A DNA stretch of 64,000 bases from JACKCD01 sp041390905 (GCA_041390905.1 JAWKPA010000015.1:62001-126000); one strand, 5' to 3'; positions 26,601-36,122 are shown, counted from the stretch's first letter. The notes: generated from the letters alone by a model not told the origin. Program-made: numbers and translations.

Positions 26601-27598
26601 GCCAGCAAATAGGCCAACAGCTTGGCCTCATGGTCATTGGCATCATCTTGCCCAAAAACAGGCAGGCGGCGCGGCACGCCCACGCGGTCGCCTACCGCCA
26701 GGTCAAACAAGGGCTTCCAGCCGTGAATGGTCAAAAAGGGGTGGGATAGCGTTGTCTTGATCTCCCGCCCCAAGCGGGTTTGCACCCGAAACACGGGCTT
26801 GATGCCACTATCTACAAAATGGGATGCTTTGCCCGGGCGCAGCTTGTAATCATTGCCCAAGGTCAATAGGGCGGCGTGCTGCCGTTTTACCAGCGTCTCA
26901 ATATCAATCAGTTCGCCTGTGTGGGGGTGCAGCAAGCGTGTGTCGGCGGTGACACATTTGCCCATCCCAGGCCTGGCCGCCACGATGATCAGGTCAGATT
27001 TGTTGAGACCGCCCAGCAGCCTGTCCAAATCGGTAAAGCCGGTTGGCACCCCAATCACATCATCGCCGCGCTGGTTTAGCTCTTCAATCCTCTCCAGATA
27101 TTCGCGGGCAATTTGGCGCACGGGAACGAGGTCGCGGGTGGTGCGGGCTTCGCTGACGCCAAACAGGGCTTGCTCGGCGCGGTCAATGACCACGTTGACA
27201 TCTTCGCTTTCTTCATAGGCCAAGTTGGCAATGGTGCTGGCGGTGGAGATGAGCTTGCGGCGAATGTGGGCGGCTTCGACCACGCGGCCATAATGCTGGG
27301 CGTTGATGGAGGTGGGAACGGTGTTGATGAGGCCAATCAGATAAGATTCACCTCCCGCTTCTTCCAGCTTTTCCAGGCGGCGCAGCTCTTCGGTGAGGGT
27401 GATAAAGTCAATGGGGTCACGCCGGTTGTTGAGGCGGAGCATGGCCTCGTAGATCCAGCGGTTTTGCACGCGGTAGAAGGCATCGGGGGTGAGGAAGCTG
27501 GCAACTTCGTAAATGGCTTCGGGGTCAATGAGCAAGGAGCCAAGAACCGCTTCTTCGGCTTCGATACTGTGGGGGGGTAAACGTTCGATATTGTCCAC
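23669..27598 (-). CDS. dnaB: replicative DNA helicase DnaB with two inteins
   Basis: The precursor is 1309 residues. Removing inteins at 215-645 and 813-1244 leaves a 446-residue DnaB of normal length. The extein starts MDNIERLPPHSIEAEEAVLGSLL, contains GVPTGFTDLDRLLGGL, ARPGMGK (Walker A, cut by intein 1), LVMIDYLQLM (Walker B) and LSDLRDSG (cut by intein 2), and ends with EIVVAKHRNGPTGTVDLFWHG. It unwinds DNA at the replication fork as a hexamer. Because both inteins sit in essential ATPase motifs, splicing is needed for activity. The start is GTG at 27598 with no clear ribosome site; a hairpin lies just upstream. dnaD and the dnaC-like gene follow closely. Confidence 0.95.
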   Translation of the reverse strand: MDNIERLPPHSIEAEEAVLGSLLIDPEAIYEVASFLTPDAFYRVQNRWIYEAMLRLNNRRDPIDFITLTEELRRLEKLEEAGGESYLIGLINTVPTSINAQHYGRVVEAAHIRRKLISTASTIANLAYEESEDVNVVIDRAEQALFGVSEARTTRDLVPVRQIAREYLERIEELNQRGDDVIGVPTGFTDLDRLLGGLNKSDLIIVAARPGMGKCVTADTRLLHPHTGELIDIETLVKRQHAALLTLGNDYKLRPGKASHFVDSGIKPVFRVQTRLGREIKTTLSHPFLTIHGWKPLFDLAVGDRVGVPRRLPVFGQDDANDHEAKLLAYLLADGSMRGTTPQFSNSNPLLRDDFTAAALMFSGNKATVYDSRGQRVPTVHITQDAAFVGEDREQFAGVLAQVMETAVFSTTQLAQQIDVPYATIAQWRSGKNFPSPANFQKLCAALDVNETELLPNGHAHNSQIDNTLTRWLKEQGVWGKAAAEKTIPDAVYRYSKRKLALFLNRLFACDGSVYVQGEGQTAVSYATISPQLAKGVQHLLLRFGILAKLRHRHVTYQGNPRPVYELRLTDGESILTFVQEIGALGREGAIETACANLQNTACTSKGDVFWDEIVVIEPLGEQQVYDLTVPETHNFVAEDMIVHNTSLQNAIALTAARRHGKRVAMFNLEMSGEQLVQRMIAAETRIDSQRLRRGELYENEWPIFMEAIGRLSETRIFIDDTPSITPAQLRTKCRRLYAEHGLDLVMIDYLQLMQAERPTNNRVQEISEISRGLKTLARELDVPVVAAAQLSRAVEQRQDKRPLLSDLRDSGCLTGDTLITLAETGQRVPIRSLLGQAGFSVWALNEETMKLETAVVSNAFATGTKPVYRLTTKLGRTIRATANHKFRTFTGWKRLDQIQNDDHVAVPRLLPTSSVQTMSNDELALLGYLIGDGCTLTLPRHVIQYTTREPDLGDHVVRLAKTVFADDVEPRMQQERTWYQVYLSSTRRHTHGVRSAVTEWLDSLGIFGLRSHQKRVPETVFMQPQKAIAWFLRHLWATDGCIKLQRNPKGFTPVIYYATSSVQLATDVQSLLLRLHITARVKCVPQGEKGRDQYHVVVTGKPDVVQFMECIGAVGEYKSRALAEIQEYVAELKPNTNRDVIPSSVWRTFVVPAMQTNGITSRELQARINQTYCGTSLYQQNVSRERAARVADAVSCDTVSKLAQSDIYWDQIISIEYDGEEEVFDLTVPGLHNFVANDITVHNSIEQDSDIVMFIYRDEYYHAETTERPNIAEIVVAKHRNGPTGTVDLFWHGKLATFRNLQRQEIDL
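23867..25162 (-). other. intein 2 in DnaB (DnaB-b position)
   Basis: 432 residues, from Cys (CLTGDTLITLAETGQ) to Asn (ITVHN), inserted between LRDSG and SIEQD, with Ser as +1 residue. It has block B TANHKF, LAGLIDADG-like LALLGYLIGDGC and LRHLWATDGC, and a terminal His-Asn pair. Much of it (about 23880-24900) is clearly lower in GC than the extein and holds no ACGGCCGT motif there; one lies in its first part, near 25032. This points to a more recent arrival than intein 1. Confidence 0.93.
25664..26956 (-). other. intein 1 in DnaB Walker A site (DnaB-a position)
   Basis: 431 residues, from Cys (CVTADTRLLHPHTGE) to Asn (MIVHN), inserted between GMGK and TSLQN. The splicing blocks are complete: Cys1, the block B TLSHPF region, the terminal His-Asn pair and a Thr as +1 residue. 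Two LAGLIDADG-like segments, LLAYLLADGS and NRLFACDGS, mark a homing endonuclease. Between them is an extra stretch resembling a helix-turn-helix (TTQLAQQIDVPYATIAQWRSG). Base composition is close to that of the host gene and it carries two ACGGCCGT sites (26031, 26375), so it has been resident for some time or came from a related genome. Confidence 0.93.
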
Positions 27599-27610
27599 TG
27601 CGCTAAAATA

Positions 27611-27650
27611 TAAAACGTGAAACGCAGGTTGGGCTACGTTTCACGTTTTA
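27611..27650 (-). terminator. hairpin between the BFN gene and dnaB
   Basis: TAAAACGTGAAACG and CGTTTCACGTTTTA form a 14-bp perfect stem around a 12-base loop. It lies 50 bases after the upstream gene's stop and just before the dnaB GTG, so it may end the upstream transcript or shape the dnaB leader. Confidence 0.6.
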
Positions 27651-27701
27651 GATCGTTGGTCATCTTTTGTTGGTGTTGTGGTGGGAGAAAAACGGCCGTT
27701 T

Positions 27702-28211
27702 CTACTCCTCAAAATCGTCAAAATCCAGCGTATCTACAAAGCTGCTGAAAATATCCAGATTTTCCGGGCCAGCTTCTTCTTCTTGTTCCTTAGCCTGTTC
27801 CTGAATATCCTGCTCTGGCTCAACCCCGGCCTCATCCATCACTGCTTCAGCCACAAAAATCGGTACTTTTACCCGCACAGCCAGGGCAATGGCATCAGAG
27901 GGACGACAATCAATCTCTTTCAACTCCCCTTTTATGTCAACAAACAGGCTGGCATGGAAAATACCTTCCTCCAGTTCTTTGACCAAAACGTGTGAGACGC
28001 GCCCACCCATAACAGCGATCACATTTTTGAGCAAATCCTGCGTCAGCGGGCGAGCCACCTTGACATCCTGTAGCTCAATCGTAATGGCATCCGCTTCACA
28101 CGGGCCAATCCAAATAGGAAGCTGGCGCTCTGAACCCATTTCCTTAAGCATGACAATACGATGCTGGGAAACCAGGCTGATGCGGATACTGTCAATTACA
28201 ACTTCGATCAT
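27702..28211 (-). CDS. bifunctional nuclease (BFN, DUF151) family protein
   Basis: 169 residues. It starts MIEVVIDSIRISLVSQHRIVMLKE and contains RQLPIWIGPCEADAITIEL, RPLTQDLL, SHVLVKELEEGIFHASLFV and IDCRPSDAIALAVRVKVPIFVAE, the conserved blocks of the DUF151/BFN domain. The domain is widespread; a nuclease role has been described in plants, and the bacterial role is unclear. An acidic tail (EPEQDIQEQAKEQEEE, FDDFEE) follows. ATG at 28211 has AGGGG upstream. It is transcribed toward dnaB, with a hairpin between. Confidence 0.88.
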   Translation of the reverse strand: MIEVVIDSIRISLVSQHRIVMLKEMGSERQLPIWIGPCEADAITIELQDVKVARPLTQDLLKNVIAVMGGRVSHVLVKELEEGIFHASLFVDIKGELKEIDCRPSDAIALAVRVKVPIFVAEAVMDEAGVEPEQDIQEQAKEQEEEAGPENLDIFSSFVDTLDFDDFEE

Positions 28212-28368
28212 ATCAAACCCCTGTGTATCTAAGGCTACACGCCATTTATGCCGACATTGCCATATTTGCGCATGTACCATGCGCTAACATGATGCCACGA
28301 TCATTTTAGCATAAAAACAAAAATGATTCACCTATAGACCCGCAAGGTTTTCAAAACCCTGGCGAGCG

Positions 28369-30087
28369 TTAATTGGCTAATATAATCCAATCGCGGTTTA
28401 CCAGCCGCATGTTGATGGGCAGCAAACCATTCTTGTTCGCCAATGTGACCACAAGCTGGGCTTCGTCCCCTTGCAGCGTCACGCTTTGGACTTTGTAACC
28501 AACGGCCGTTACTTTGCGCACAATGTTCAAATAATTTGTTGCTAACGGGTCAATAAAGGTGCCATTGTTGTCCAGAACCCGCTCCACGCTGTCCAAAATC
28601 ACATTGGCGCGTTGGTAGTCGCCGTTGCGCCAGGCCGTGTTGGCGGCTTCCAGCATGACTTCCAGCGTCACATTTAGCTCGGCTGTTGGATGCCGGGTCA
28701 GGTCGGCCGGGTTGCCTTGGGTACGCACCGCCTTGGGCTGGGGAATCCAGGCGCGAAGAAAGTGGGCGGTTGGATCATAGAGCAGTTGATAGTGGCGCAT
28801 GGTGTCGAAGAAGCGGATGGTGGTTTGCAGGTCAAGAACGGCCGTTTCTCCCAGTTCCAACACCCGTAAAGCATCCTGCCATTCCGCCTCCATCTGCGCC
28901 AGCGATTTGTTGTAATACGTTTGCAGATTGCGATCCACCGCTTCGGCCGGCGTTGCCCCATCATCCAGCGTCGTATTGCTATAAAAAGCACGGAACGTTG
29001 ACCAGCCATAAGTATCAATCAAATATTCGATAAAGCCGCCAGCTTGCAAATAGCCAATCTCATGCTGCACCGGATAAAAGTTGTTGATCATCTCCGTCAA
29101 CGGCACATTTTGCCCCAAGGCCAGCAGCGCGGCATTGCGCTCGGTCAAATCTTCCACTTTGTAATGACCACCCGTGGCCCAAACGGCCACCCCCTCGGCC
29201 AAAAAGACGAGCCGGTGAGGGGCAAATTGCTGGTCAATGATGTGGGTGATTTCATGCACCAGCAGCTCATGCACACTGTTACCACTGTATTGCCGATCCA
29301 GGTACGAAGCGACAATTGCGGAGCCTGCGTACCCTCCCTGCCCAATGACCCGGTCAATGAGGTAAATATCAATTTTGCGCTGTGGCTGTTCATTTAGCCG
29401 CGTGGCAGCCTGGGCGGCAGCATCGTCCACCACTTTCACCAAATTGGGCAAATCCCGATAGGCGGCCGTTCCGCTCACCGTGTGGATAACACAGCAACTG
29501 GTATCAGCCGTAACCCAGGTTGCATTTTCCTCGGTCGCCGGGATGTCCTTTGGATCCAGAACCATCAGTGTGATGGCGGCCTGGTTGTTGGTTGGGTCTT
29601 CATCCCCCACCACAATCTTGTCATCCCGATCCAGCACCACGCGCACTTCATGGCTGCCAATATGGTTGCTGCTATCCCATGCCCAGGCAAACACGCTGCG
29701 CGGATCACCGGAAAAATTGCGCTCGTTGAGCGTGCCAGCGGCTACATCGTATCCATCAACCATTACATGGACGCTTACATCATCGGCAACGACGGTCTGG
29801 GAAACAAAGGGCATGACTTGAAAGGTAACTAAATCGCCGGCATAGATTTCTGGGTTGGGGAAGGCAAAAATATCTTGAGCCGTTAGGGAGAGATCGGGGG
29901 GGAAGGGGGTGGGTTCGGGGGTGGATATGTTGGTGGGTTCGGGGGGAATGGTGGCAATTTCAGCCGTGGCGGTGGGGACAACAACGGCCGTTTCTGGCAC
30001 AGCGGTCGGCAAAACGGCCGTTTCCTTTGAACATCCTACAGCTACCAATAAGATGGTTATCCATGCCACTCTCTTCAACGTTATCAT
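28369..30087 (-). CDS. HExxH lipoprotein, peptidase MA-like
   Basis: 572 residues. The N-terminal signal ends in a lipobox (LLVAVGCSK), so the protein is probably lipid-anchored outside the membrane. A Thr/Pro-rich spacer (residues about 22-65) follows, then a beta domain (about 70-190) resembling CARDB-type repeats. The metalloprotease domain has HEITH (278-282), followed by EGVAVWA as the probable third ligand, the gluzincin pattern of peptidase MA-like proteins. The substrate is unknown. ATG at 30087 is used. Two ACGGCCGT sites lie in the low-complexity spacer. A separate membrane-anchored HExxH protein lies at 36123. Confidence 0.75.
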   Translation of the reverse strand: MITLKRVAWITILLVAVGCSKETAVLPTAVPETAVVVPTATAEIATIPPEPTNISTPEPTPFPPDLSLTAQDIFAFPNPEIYAGDLVTFQVMPFVSQTVVADDVSVHVMVDGYDVAAGTLNERNFSGDPRSVFAWAWDSSNHIGSHEVRVVLDRDDKIVVGDEDPTNNQAAITLMVLDPKDIPATEENATWVTADTSCCVIHTVSGTAAYRDLPNLVKVVDDAAAQAATRLNEQPQRKIDIYLIDRVIGQGGYAGSAIVASYLDRQYSGNSVHELLVHEITHIIDQQFAPHRLVFLAEGVAVWATGGHYKVEDLTERNAALLALGQNVPLTEMINNFYPVQHEIGYLQAGGFIEYLIDTYGWSTFRAFYSNTTLDDGATPAEAVDRNLQTYYNKSLAQMEAEWQDALRVLELGETAVLDLQTTIRFFDTMRHYQLLYDPTAHFLRAWIPQPKAVRTQGNPADLTRHPTAELNVTLEVMLEAANTAWRNGDYQRANVILDSVERVLDNNGTFIDPLATNYLNIVRKVTAVGYKVQSVTLQGDEAQLVVTLANKNGLLPINMRLVNRDWIILAN

Positions 30088-30414
30088 GATGCCAAACCGT
30101 GCTACAAAACTACACCCACAAACTAGTGAAAGCCTTTTTCGCCAACTACACACCAACACAATTCAGTTTGCTGCCTACCACTGCGGACAGCACCCTTAAT
30201 TCTAGCTCATCTACGGCGGCGGCTGGCGTGAAAGGCGGGCGAATTTACAAACTTTTAAGGTGAGCATAAACGGCCGTTGTCAAATTTGACACTTTCTCCG
30301 TTTTTGCTACCTTTACCACGATCAATTGTCGCTTTAGTAGTACCGCCTTTGGCAAAGCCACATGACTACCCACATCACGCCATCCCTTTGTCAAGAGCCT
30401 GAAAGGGAAGTGCC
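30088..30414. promoter_or_regulatory. 327-bp divergent spacer with palindrome GTCAAATTTGAC
   Basis: No gene is seen between the two divergent genes. A perfect 12-bp palindrome, GTCAAATTTGAC (30279-30290), directly follows an ACGGCCGT site and could be an operator. AGGGAAG precedes the rightward ATG at 30415. No convincing promoter pair is seen for either direction. Confidence 0.35.
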
Positions 30415-32199
30415 ATGCTCAATCTACCTGCGCCTCCAGAAACCCTGTTTACCCGGTCGCTTCGTTGCGTCAGTTGCCGCGAGCAATTTACTGTCTCCGA
30501 GGGAAACAACCACGGTATCTCAAACCCCACGCCTGACCATTATCCTGACATTGGGTTACGCTACCAGCCCGACCTGACCCGCCGCCCCATTGTGCCAGAA
30601 AGCCGTGCTGCGCCAGAGAACACGGCCGAACCTTATGATGGCCCTGGCCCCATCCACATTGTTTGCCCACGCTGTGGAGCCGACAACCGCAACTGGTTGC
30701 GCCTTACCACTGACTCAACCCCGTGGTACCGTCGTTTTAGCATTGCAGGTATGGCACTTCCAGCGGCTGCCGGGTTTACCCTGATCATTGCCATCCTGTT
30801 CTTTACCGATTCACTCATTCGGGAAAATGTTGCCTGGCCGCTGCGGGTTGTGCTGCTGCTCGCTATGCTGCTCACGGGAGCTGTAACCAGTTGGGTGACA
30901 ACGCCGGAGTGGTCAAAAATACGCGACACTGTAAACAAACAGCGTTATTTGTCGCAAAAACAACGGCCGTTTCTGCCCATGCGTGCCATCGGTATCGGTC
31001 TTGTCATGGTTGGCGTGGTTCCCGTTGTGCTGTTTGTCCTGTTCCCAACCCTGATTGAAGTCGCCCCCAGCCTCATTAACCCCCCAGCCGCCCAAACCAT
31101 TGTTAGCCGCATTGACAATGTGCTGGCGCAAATTACCCCGGCGCAGGTTGACCAGGCCACGCCGGGACAACGGACGAATTTACAGGTTGCGGCTTATGGG
31201 TTGCAAACGGCCGTTAACGCCAGGCAAACCGCCTGCAACACCCTCCCCATTCAAGAAGCCATTACCACACTCGTCAACCTGCAAAATAACACCTTGCAAG
31301 AGCGACAAGAGCTTGTTACCCAAATCATTAACCGCCTCACCTATTACCAAACAACCGATACCAATCCCTACTGCCGCACGGAACTACTGGAAAGTGCCAT
31401 CAATAAACTCAATATCCTGGCTAACATTGAAAGCAGCGGCGGAGATGGAACCAACTGCGCTCAGGATGCAAGCGACCCCACTTGTTACGCCAAAGTCATC
31501 CAAATGTTGGTGCTTCAGTTGGAACAAATGCTGCCGAATGACACCTTTCCGCCCAACTACTCGCTCCACGAACAGCTTATTCTGGCCTTGCAAAATGCCC
31601 GCACCTTTCAGCTTAATGCGCCCGACAGCACGACTGAAGCGGCCATTATTGACCAATTACAGCTTTTAGAGGCATTTATCAAACGGGAAACGGATGGCAT
31701 AACTATCAGCAAAGTGTTTTTTATCAACTGGTTTGTCTTTGTTGGCATCACCGCTGTTGGTGGAACTATCCTGGGCTACATGGGGACTGACGCCTATGCT
31801 CGGCACGTCAACGGTCAGCTTCCCCCGCCTATTTACGCCACCGTTGCCAACATGACCCGCGTGGTCATTTGGGAAGCCCGTCGCGCCCTGGAAATTCAGC
31901 GGCATCTGGAGCATATCCAATGGCTTCGCGCCACGCGCAACGCCGATGGTGGCATTACGCTCATCGGCATAGAGCGCGATATGCCTGATTTTGACAACCA
32001 GACTAACGGCCTAAGCGACCGGATCCGCGCCCAGAAATACCACATCGTCAGCGACCAGCTAGGCCATATTGCCAGTGCCACGGTAAGCGATGTAATGGTA
32101 AAGCGCTCGTTGGCTGGCCCTGGCTATGCGTTCCCTGGCTGGGAACAGGCCATGCCGGCCATCCCGCGCCCCGGTAATATCACCATCATTCCTGATTGA
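30415..32199 (+). CDS. zinc-ribbon membrane protein of unknown function
   Basis: 594 residues. The cytoplasmic N-terminus has CVSC (18-21) and CPRC (about 84-87), likely one zinc ribbon. Two pairs of membrane helices follow (about 112-165 and 195-222). A large helical, probably extracytoplasmic region (225-430) with several cysteines comes next, then another helix at about 441-462 and a C-terminal soluble domain. I do not recognise the family. The start has AGGGAAG upstream. An inverted repeat of the GGACGCAGAT family follows the stop codon. Confidence 0.65.
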   Translation: MLNLPAPPETLFTRSLRCVSCREQFTVSEGNNHGISNPTPDHYPDIGLRYQPDLTRRPIVPESRAAPENTAEPYDGPGPIHIVCPRCGADNRNWLRLTTDSTPWYRRFSIAGMALPAAAGFTLIIAILFFTDSLIRENVAWPLRVVLLLAMLLTGAVTSWVTTPEWSKIRDTVNKQRYLSQKQRPFLPMRAIGIGLVMVGVVPVVLFVLFPTLIEVAPSLINPPAAQTIVSRIDNVLAQITPAQVDQATPGQRTNLQVAAYGLQTAVNARQTACNTLPIQEAITTLVNLQNNTLQERQELVTQIINRLTYYQTTDTNPYCRTELLESAINKLNILANIESSGGDGTNCAQDASDPTCYAKVIQMLVLQLEQMLPNDTFPPNYSLHEQLILALQNARTFQLNAPDSTTEAAIIDQLQLLEAFIKRETDGITISKVFFINWFVFVGITAVGGTILGYMGTDAYARHVNGQLPPPIYATVANMTRVVIWEARRALEIQRHLEHIQWLRATRNADGGITLIGIERDMPDFDNQTNGLSDRIRAQKYHIVSDQLGHIASATVSDVMVKRSLAGPGYAFPGWEQAMPAIPRPGNITIIPD

Positions 32200-32207
32200 T
32201 GCCGATA

Positions 32208-32260
32208 AATGGGACGCAGATTTTCCTGCTTCACCTAATCAGGAAAATCTACGTCCCATT
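32208..32260. repeat. GGACGCAGAT inverted repeat, copy 2
   Basis: AATGGGACGCAGATTTTCC pairs with GGAAAATCTACGTCCCATT, with one mismatch, around CTTCACCTAATC. It lies right after the upstream stop codon, as do copies 1 and 4, and may act as a terminator. Confidence 0.75.
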
Positions 32261-32402
32261 TTGATTCCTTGCTTACCCCTGTGGGTAAGCTGTGGATAAC
32301 TGGGGAAAAACTGTTGAGGGTTGTTGATAACGGTGGTGTTCTTGGTGGAAAACCGTGCAAAGTCGTGCAAAAACGGCCGTTTTCTTCGTAAAAATCATCT
32401 AT

Positions 32403-32430
32403 TTGACAAACCCACAACACACGCTATAGT
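32403..32430 (+). promoter_or_regulatory. promoter of the methionine operon
   Basis: TTGACA (32403-32408), a 16-base spacer and TATAGT (32425-32430). The predicted start of transcription, near 32437, is about 32 bases before the SAM riboswitch. Confidence 0.75.
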
Positions 32431-32468
32431 CGTAAACAGGAATTTAAACAACCACATAGTTTGTCACT

Positions 32469-32590
32469 TTTATCCAGAGAGGTGGAGGGACCGGCCCTAT
32501 GAAACCTCGGCAACCCTTTGTTCAGTTTTATAACTGTTACAAAAAGGTGCCAATTCCGGCAGAACTATTCTGGAAGATGAGAGAGACGGT
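32469..32590 (+). ncRNA. SAM-I (S-box) riboswitch
   Basis: The conserved core is present in order: CCAGAGAGGTGGAGGGACC, GGCCCTATGAAACC, CGGCAACC, GGTGCCAATTCCGGCAG and GATGAGAGA. The 5' and 3' ends can pair to close the P1 stem. It binds S-adenosylmethionine, and downstream genes for methionine synthesis fit that role. A hairpin with a T run follows at 32641, so control is probably by premature termination when SAM is high. Confidence 0.93.
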
Positions 32591-32640
32591 GAATGAACTT
32601 TACGTGCTGTGTCCAAAACGGCCGTTAACCTCAAATACAA

Positions 32641-32672
32641 AACCCTCTCCATCTGGCAGAGGGTTTTTTATT
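32641..32672 (+). terminator. expression-platform terminator of the SAM riboswitch
   Basis: AACCCTCT (32641-32648) and AGAGGGTT (32658-32665) form an 8-bp stem followed by a T run (TTTTATTT). It is 50 bases after the riboswitch core and well before the metY ATG. The spacer from here to 32810 holds an ACGGCCGT site and a half copy of the GGACGCAGAT repeat (32761-32791). Confidence 0.85.
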
Positions 32673-32810
32673 TCCTGAAAACAATGTGGAGGAAACGGCC
32701 GTTTTGCCACCATGCTGCGCAGATGGTAGCCAGCAGCCAAATCCCCAACCAAAATAAAAATCAGGACGACTAGGCAAATCTGCGTCCCATTCCAAAAGGA
32801 GTTTATTCAC

Positions 32811-34083
<1,273 letters not shown>

Positions 34084-34100
<17 letters not shown>

Positions 34101-34143
34101 TCGGTAATCAGTAATCGGTACTGGTCACTGATTACTGATTACT
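34084..34143. repeat. TAATCAG/TAATCGG inverted repeat between metY and metX
   Basis: Repeated GTAATCGGTAATCAGTAATC units on the left face CTGATTACTGATTAC on the right. The first bases overlap the end of metY and the right arm ends 10 bases before metX. A related repeat lies at 61890-61955. It may form an intercistronic hairpin. Confidence 0.75.
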
Positions 34144-34152
34144 TCTCTTCCC

Positions 34153-35331
34153 ATGACCTTTCCCCCCAACTCCATCGGCCTCGTCCAGCCACAGCAGTTC
34201 ACCTTTGCCCAGGATGAACCATTTCGGCTGGAAAGCGGAGCCACCCTCAGCCCTGTTACTCTGGCTTATGAAACCTATGGCACCCTCAACGCTGACCGCA
34301 GCAACGCCATTCTCATCGTCCACGCCCTCAGCGGCAGCGGCCATGCGGCTGGCTACCACGCAGGCGATGACAAACCAGGCTGGTGGGACGACTGCATCGG
34401 CCCCGGCAAAGCGTTCGACACCAACCGCTTTTTTATCATTTGCAGCAACGTCCTGGGCAGTTGCTACGGTTCCAGCGGCCCCGCCACCGTTGACCCGGCC
34501 ACTGGTGAGCCGTATGGGCTACGCTTCCCCGTCATCACCGTTGGCGACATGGTGCGGGCGCAGGCGCAGCTGGTGGAACATTTGGGCATTGAGCAGCTTT
34601 TGTGCGTGGCTGGTGGCTCGATGGGGGGAATGCAGGTGCTGGAATGGGCGGCGCACCATCCCACCAAGCTCAAAGCCGCCATTCCGCTGGCAACAACGGC
34701 TCGCCACAGCCCCATGCTCATCGCCCTCAGCGAAGTGGGTCGGCAGGCGATTTATGCTGACCCGTACTGGAACAACGGTGCCTATTACGCCGCCGACAAA
34801 AAGCCAGATGCCGGGCTGGCGGTGGCGCGGATGGTCGGCCACATTACTTATCTGAGCGAAGAATCCATGCACCAGAAGTTTGGGCGACGGCTGCAAACGC
34901 GGGAACGGTACGGCTTTGATTTTCAGTCGGAGTTTGCCGTGGAGAGCTATCTAAAATACAACGGCAATAACTTTACCCGCCGCTTTGATGCCAACAGCTA
35001 TCTTTATGTGACAAAGGCGATGGATTATTTTGACCTGAGCGAGGAAACGGGGTCGCTGGCGGCGGCGTTTGCCCATTCGGGGCATCTCAAATTCCTGGTG
35101 GTGAGCTTTACCAGCGACTGGCTCTATCCGAGTTATCACAGTAAGGAGTTGGTGCGGGCATTAACGGCCGTTAACGCCGACATCTCCTACCTCGACATCC
35201 AAAGCAGTTGGGGCCACGATGCCTTCCTGCTCGAAGTAGACACCATGACCAAGCTCATCGCCAGCTTCCTCGAACGGCTGGCGCAAGAGGAAAACGTGGG
35301 ATTACCAGACATTCGGTATAAACAGAAATAG
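34153..35331 (+). CDS. metX: homoserine O-acetyltransferase
   Basis: 392 residues of the alpha/beta-hydrolase MetX family. The nucleophile elbow is GGSMGG (Ser156), the acid is in SFTSDWLYP and the base in SSWGHDAFLLE, all intact. SCYGSSGP and PWDDCIGPG-like blocks (WWDDCIGPGKAFD) also match. It acetylates homoserine with acetyl-CoA to give the substrate for MetY. The acyl donor is assumed to be acetyl-CoA; some members use succinyl-CoA. No good Shine-Dalgarno sequence is seen next to the ATG because a repeat occupies the spacer. Confidence 0.93.
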   Translation: MTFPPNSIGLVQPQQFTFAQDEPFRLESGATLSPVTLAYETYGTLNADRSNAILIVHALSGSGHAAGYHAGDDKPGWWDDCIGPGKAFDTNRFFIICSNVLGSCYGSSGPATVDPATGEPYGLRFPVITVGDMVRAQAQLVEHLGIEQLLCVAGGSMGGMQVLEWAAHHPTKLKAAIPLATTARHSPMLIALSEVGRQAIYADPYWNNGAYYAADKKPDAGLAVARMVGHITYLSEESMHQKFGRRLQTRERYGFDFQSEFAVESYLKYNGNNFTRRFDANSYLYVTKAMDYFDLSEETGSLAAAFAHSGHLKFLVVSFTSDWLYPSYHSKELVRALTAVNADISYLDIQSSWGHDAFLLEVDTMTKLIASFLERLAQEENVGLPDIRYKQK

Positions 35332-35399
35332 GACGCAGATGTTCCTGATTCACCTGATTTTTTGATCGTAATCAGGAACATCAGGAAAATCTGCGTCCC
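35331..35399. repeat. GGACGCAGAT inverted repeat, copy 4
   Basis: GGACGCAGATGTTCCTGATT on the left and a right half ending AAATCTGCGTCC flank a TTTTTTGATCGT centre. It begins inside the metX stop codon and ends 9 bases before metW, so it lies within the operon. Confidence 0.8.
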
Positions 35400-35408
35400 A
35401 TTCCCCTC

Positions 35409-36041
35409 ATGACCAATCTCCAATCTCCAATCTCCAACGCCACCCTCCGCCCCGACCTGCAAGTGGTGGCCGACCTTGTTTTACCCAAAAGCCGCGTCCT
35501 CGACCTGGGCTGCGGCGACGGTTCTCTGCTGGCGCATCTGGTGCGCCACAAGCGGGTGCTGGGGCGCGGCGTTGAGCTGTCGGAAGCCGGGGTGCTGGCG
35601 TGCGTGCGGCGCGGTCTCAGCGTGCGGCAGGGAAATTTGCAAGAGGGGCTGGCTGATTACCCCGACAGCAGCTTTGATTTTGTCATCCTCAGCCAAACCA
35701 TTCCCTTTCTCAACGAGCCGGGAACGATTATTCAGGAGATGCTGCGGGTGGGAAAGCAGGCGATTGTGACTTTTCCCAACTGGGGCTACTGGCGCTATCG
35801 GCTGCATTTGCTAGTTAACGGCCGTTTCCCCCAAGCCACCGACTACCCCCCCCACTGGCAATCCGACCGCCGCTGGCAGGCGTTCACCATCGCCGACTTC
35901 ACCGAATTTTGCCAAACATTCAATATCACCGTGCGTCAGCGGGTTTATTTGGTGGGTGGGCAACCTTTGAAACAAAGCTGGGGCGAAAATTTGTGGGCAG
36001 AAACGGCCGTTTTTGCCCTGGAAAAACAGGTGAATAAATAG
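35409..36041 (+). CDS. metW: methionine biosynthesis protein MetW
   Basis: 210 residues. The Rossmann-type methyltransferase fold has RVLDLGCGDGSLLAHLV and GRGVELSEAGVLACVRRGL, followed by the MetW signatures DYPDSSFDFVILSQT, FLNEPGTIIQEMLRVGKQAIVTFPNWGYWRYR and LKQSWGENLWAE. MetW commonly accompanies MetX and appears to support its activity. The first ten codons (MTNLQSPISN) are encoded by CAATCTC repeat units; the family normally begins near LRPDLQVVADLV. The repeat thus supplies the start codon and an N-terminal extension. Confidence 0.9.
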   Translation: MTNLQSPISNATLRPDLQVVADLVLPKSRVLDLGCGDGSLLAHLVRHKRVLGRGVELSEAGVLACVRRGLSVRQGNLQEGLADYPDSSFDFVILSQTIPFLNEPGTIIQEMLRVGKQAIVTFPNWGYWRYRLHLLVNGRFPQATDYPPHWQSDRRWQAFTIADFTEFCQTFNITVRQRVYLVGGQPLKQSWGENLWAETAVFALEKQVNK

Positions 36042-36110
36042 AGATTGGGGATTGGAGATTGGAGATTGATTACTTTCACCAATCTCCAATCTCCAATCTC
36101 TAATCTCCTG
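36042..36110. repeat. GAGATTG/CAATCTC inverted repeat after metW
   Basis: GGAGATTGGAGATTG-type units face CCAATCTCCAATCTC units around GATTACTTTCAC. It lies between convergent metW and the minus-strand HExxH gene and may terminate both. Confidence 0.8.
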
Positions 36111-36122
36111 CTACACGCCTTT

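Noticed and set aside
23669..27598. Reading DnaB as a fusion of helicase with unrelated endonuclease genes
   Set aside because: Both insertions have exact Cys...His-Asn borders at the known intein sites and leave a normal 446-residue DnaB, so inteins explain them fully.
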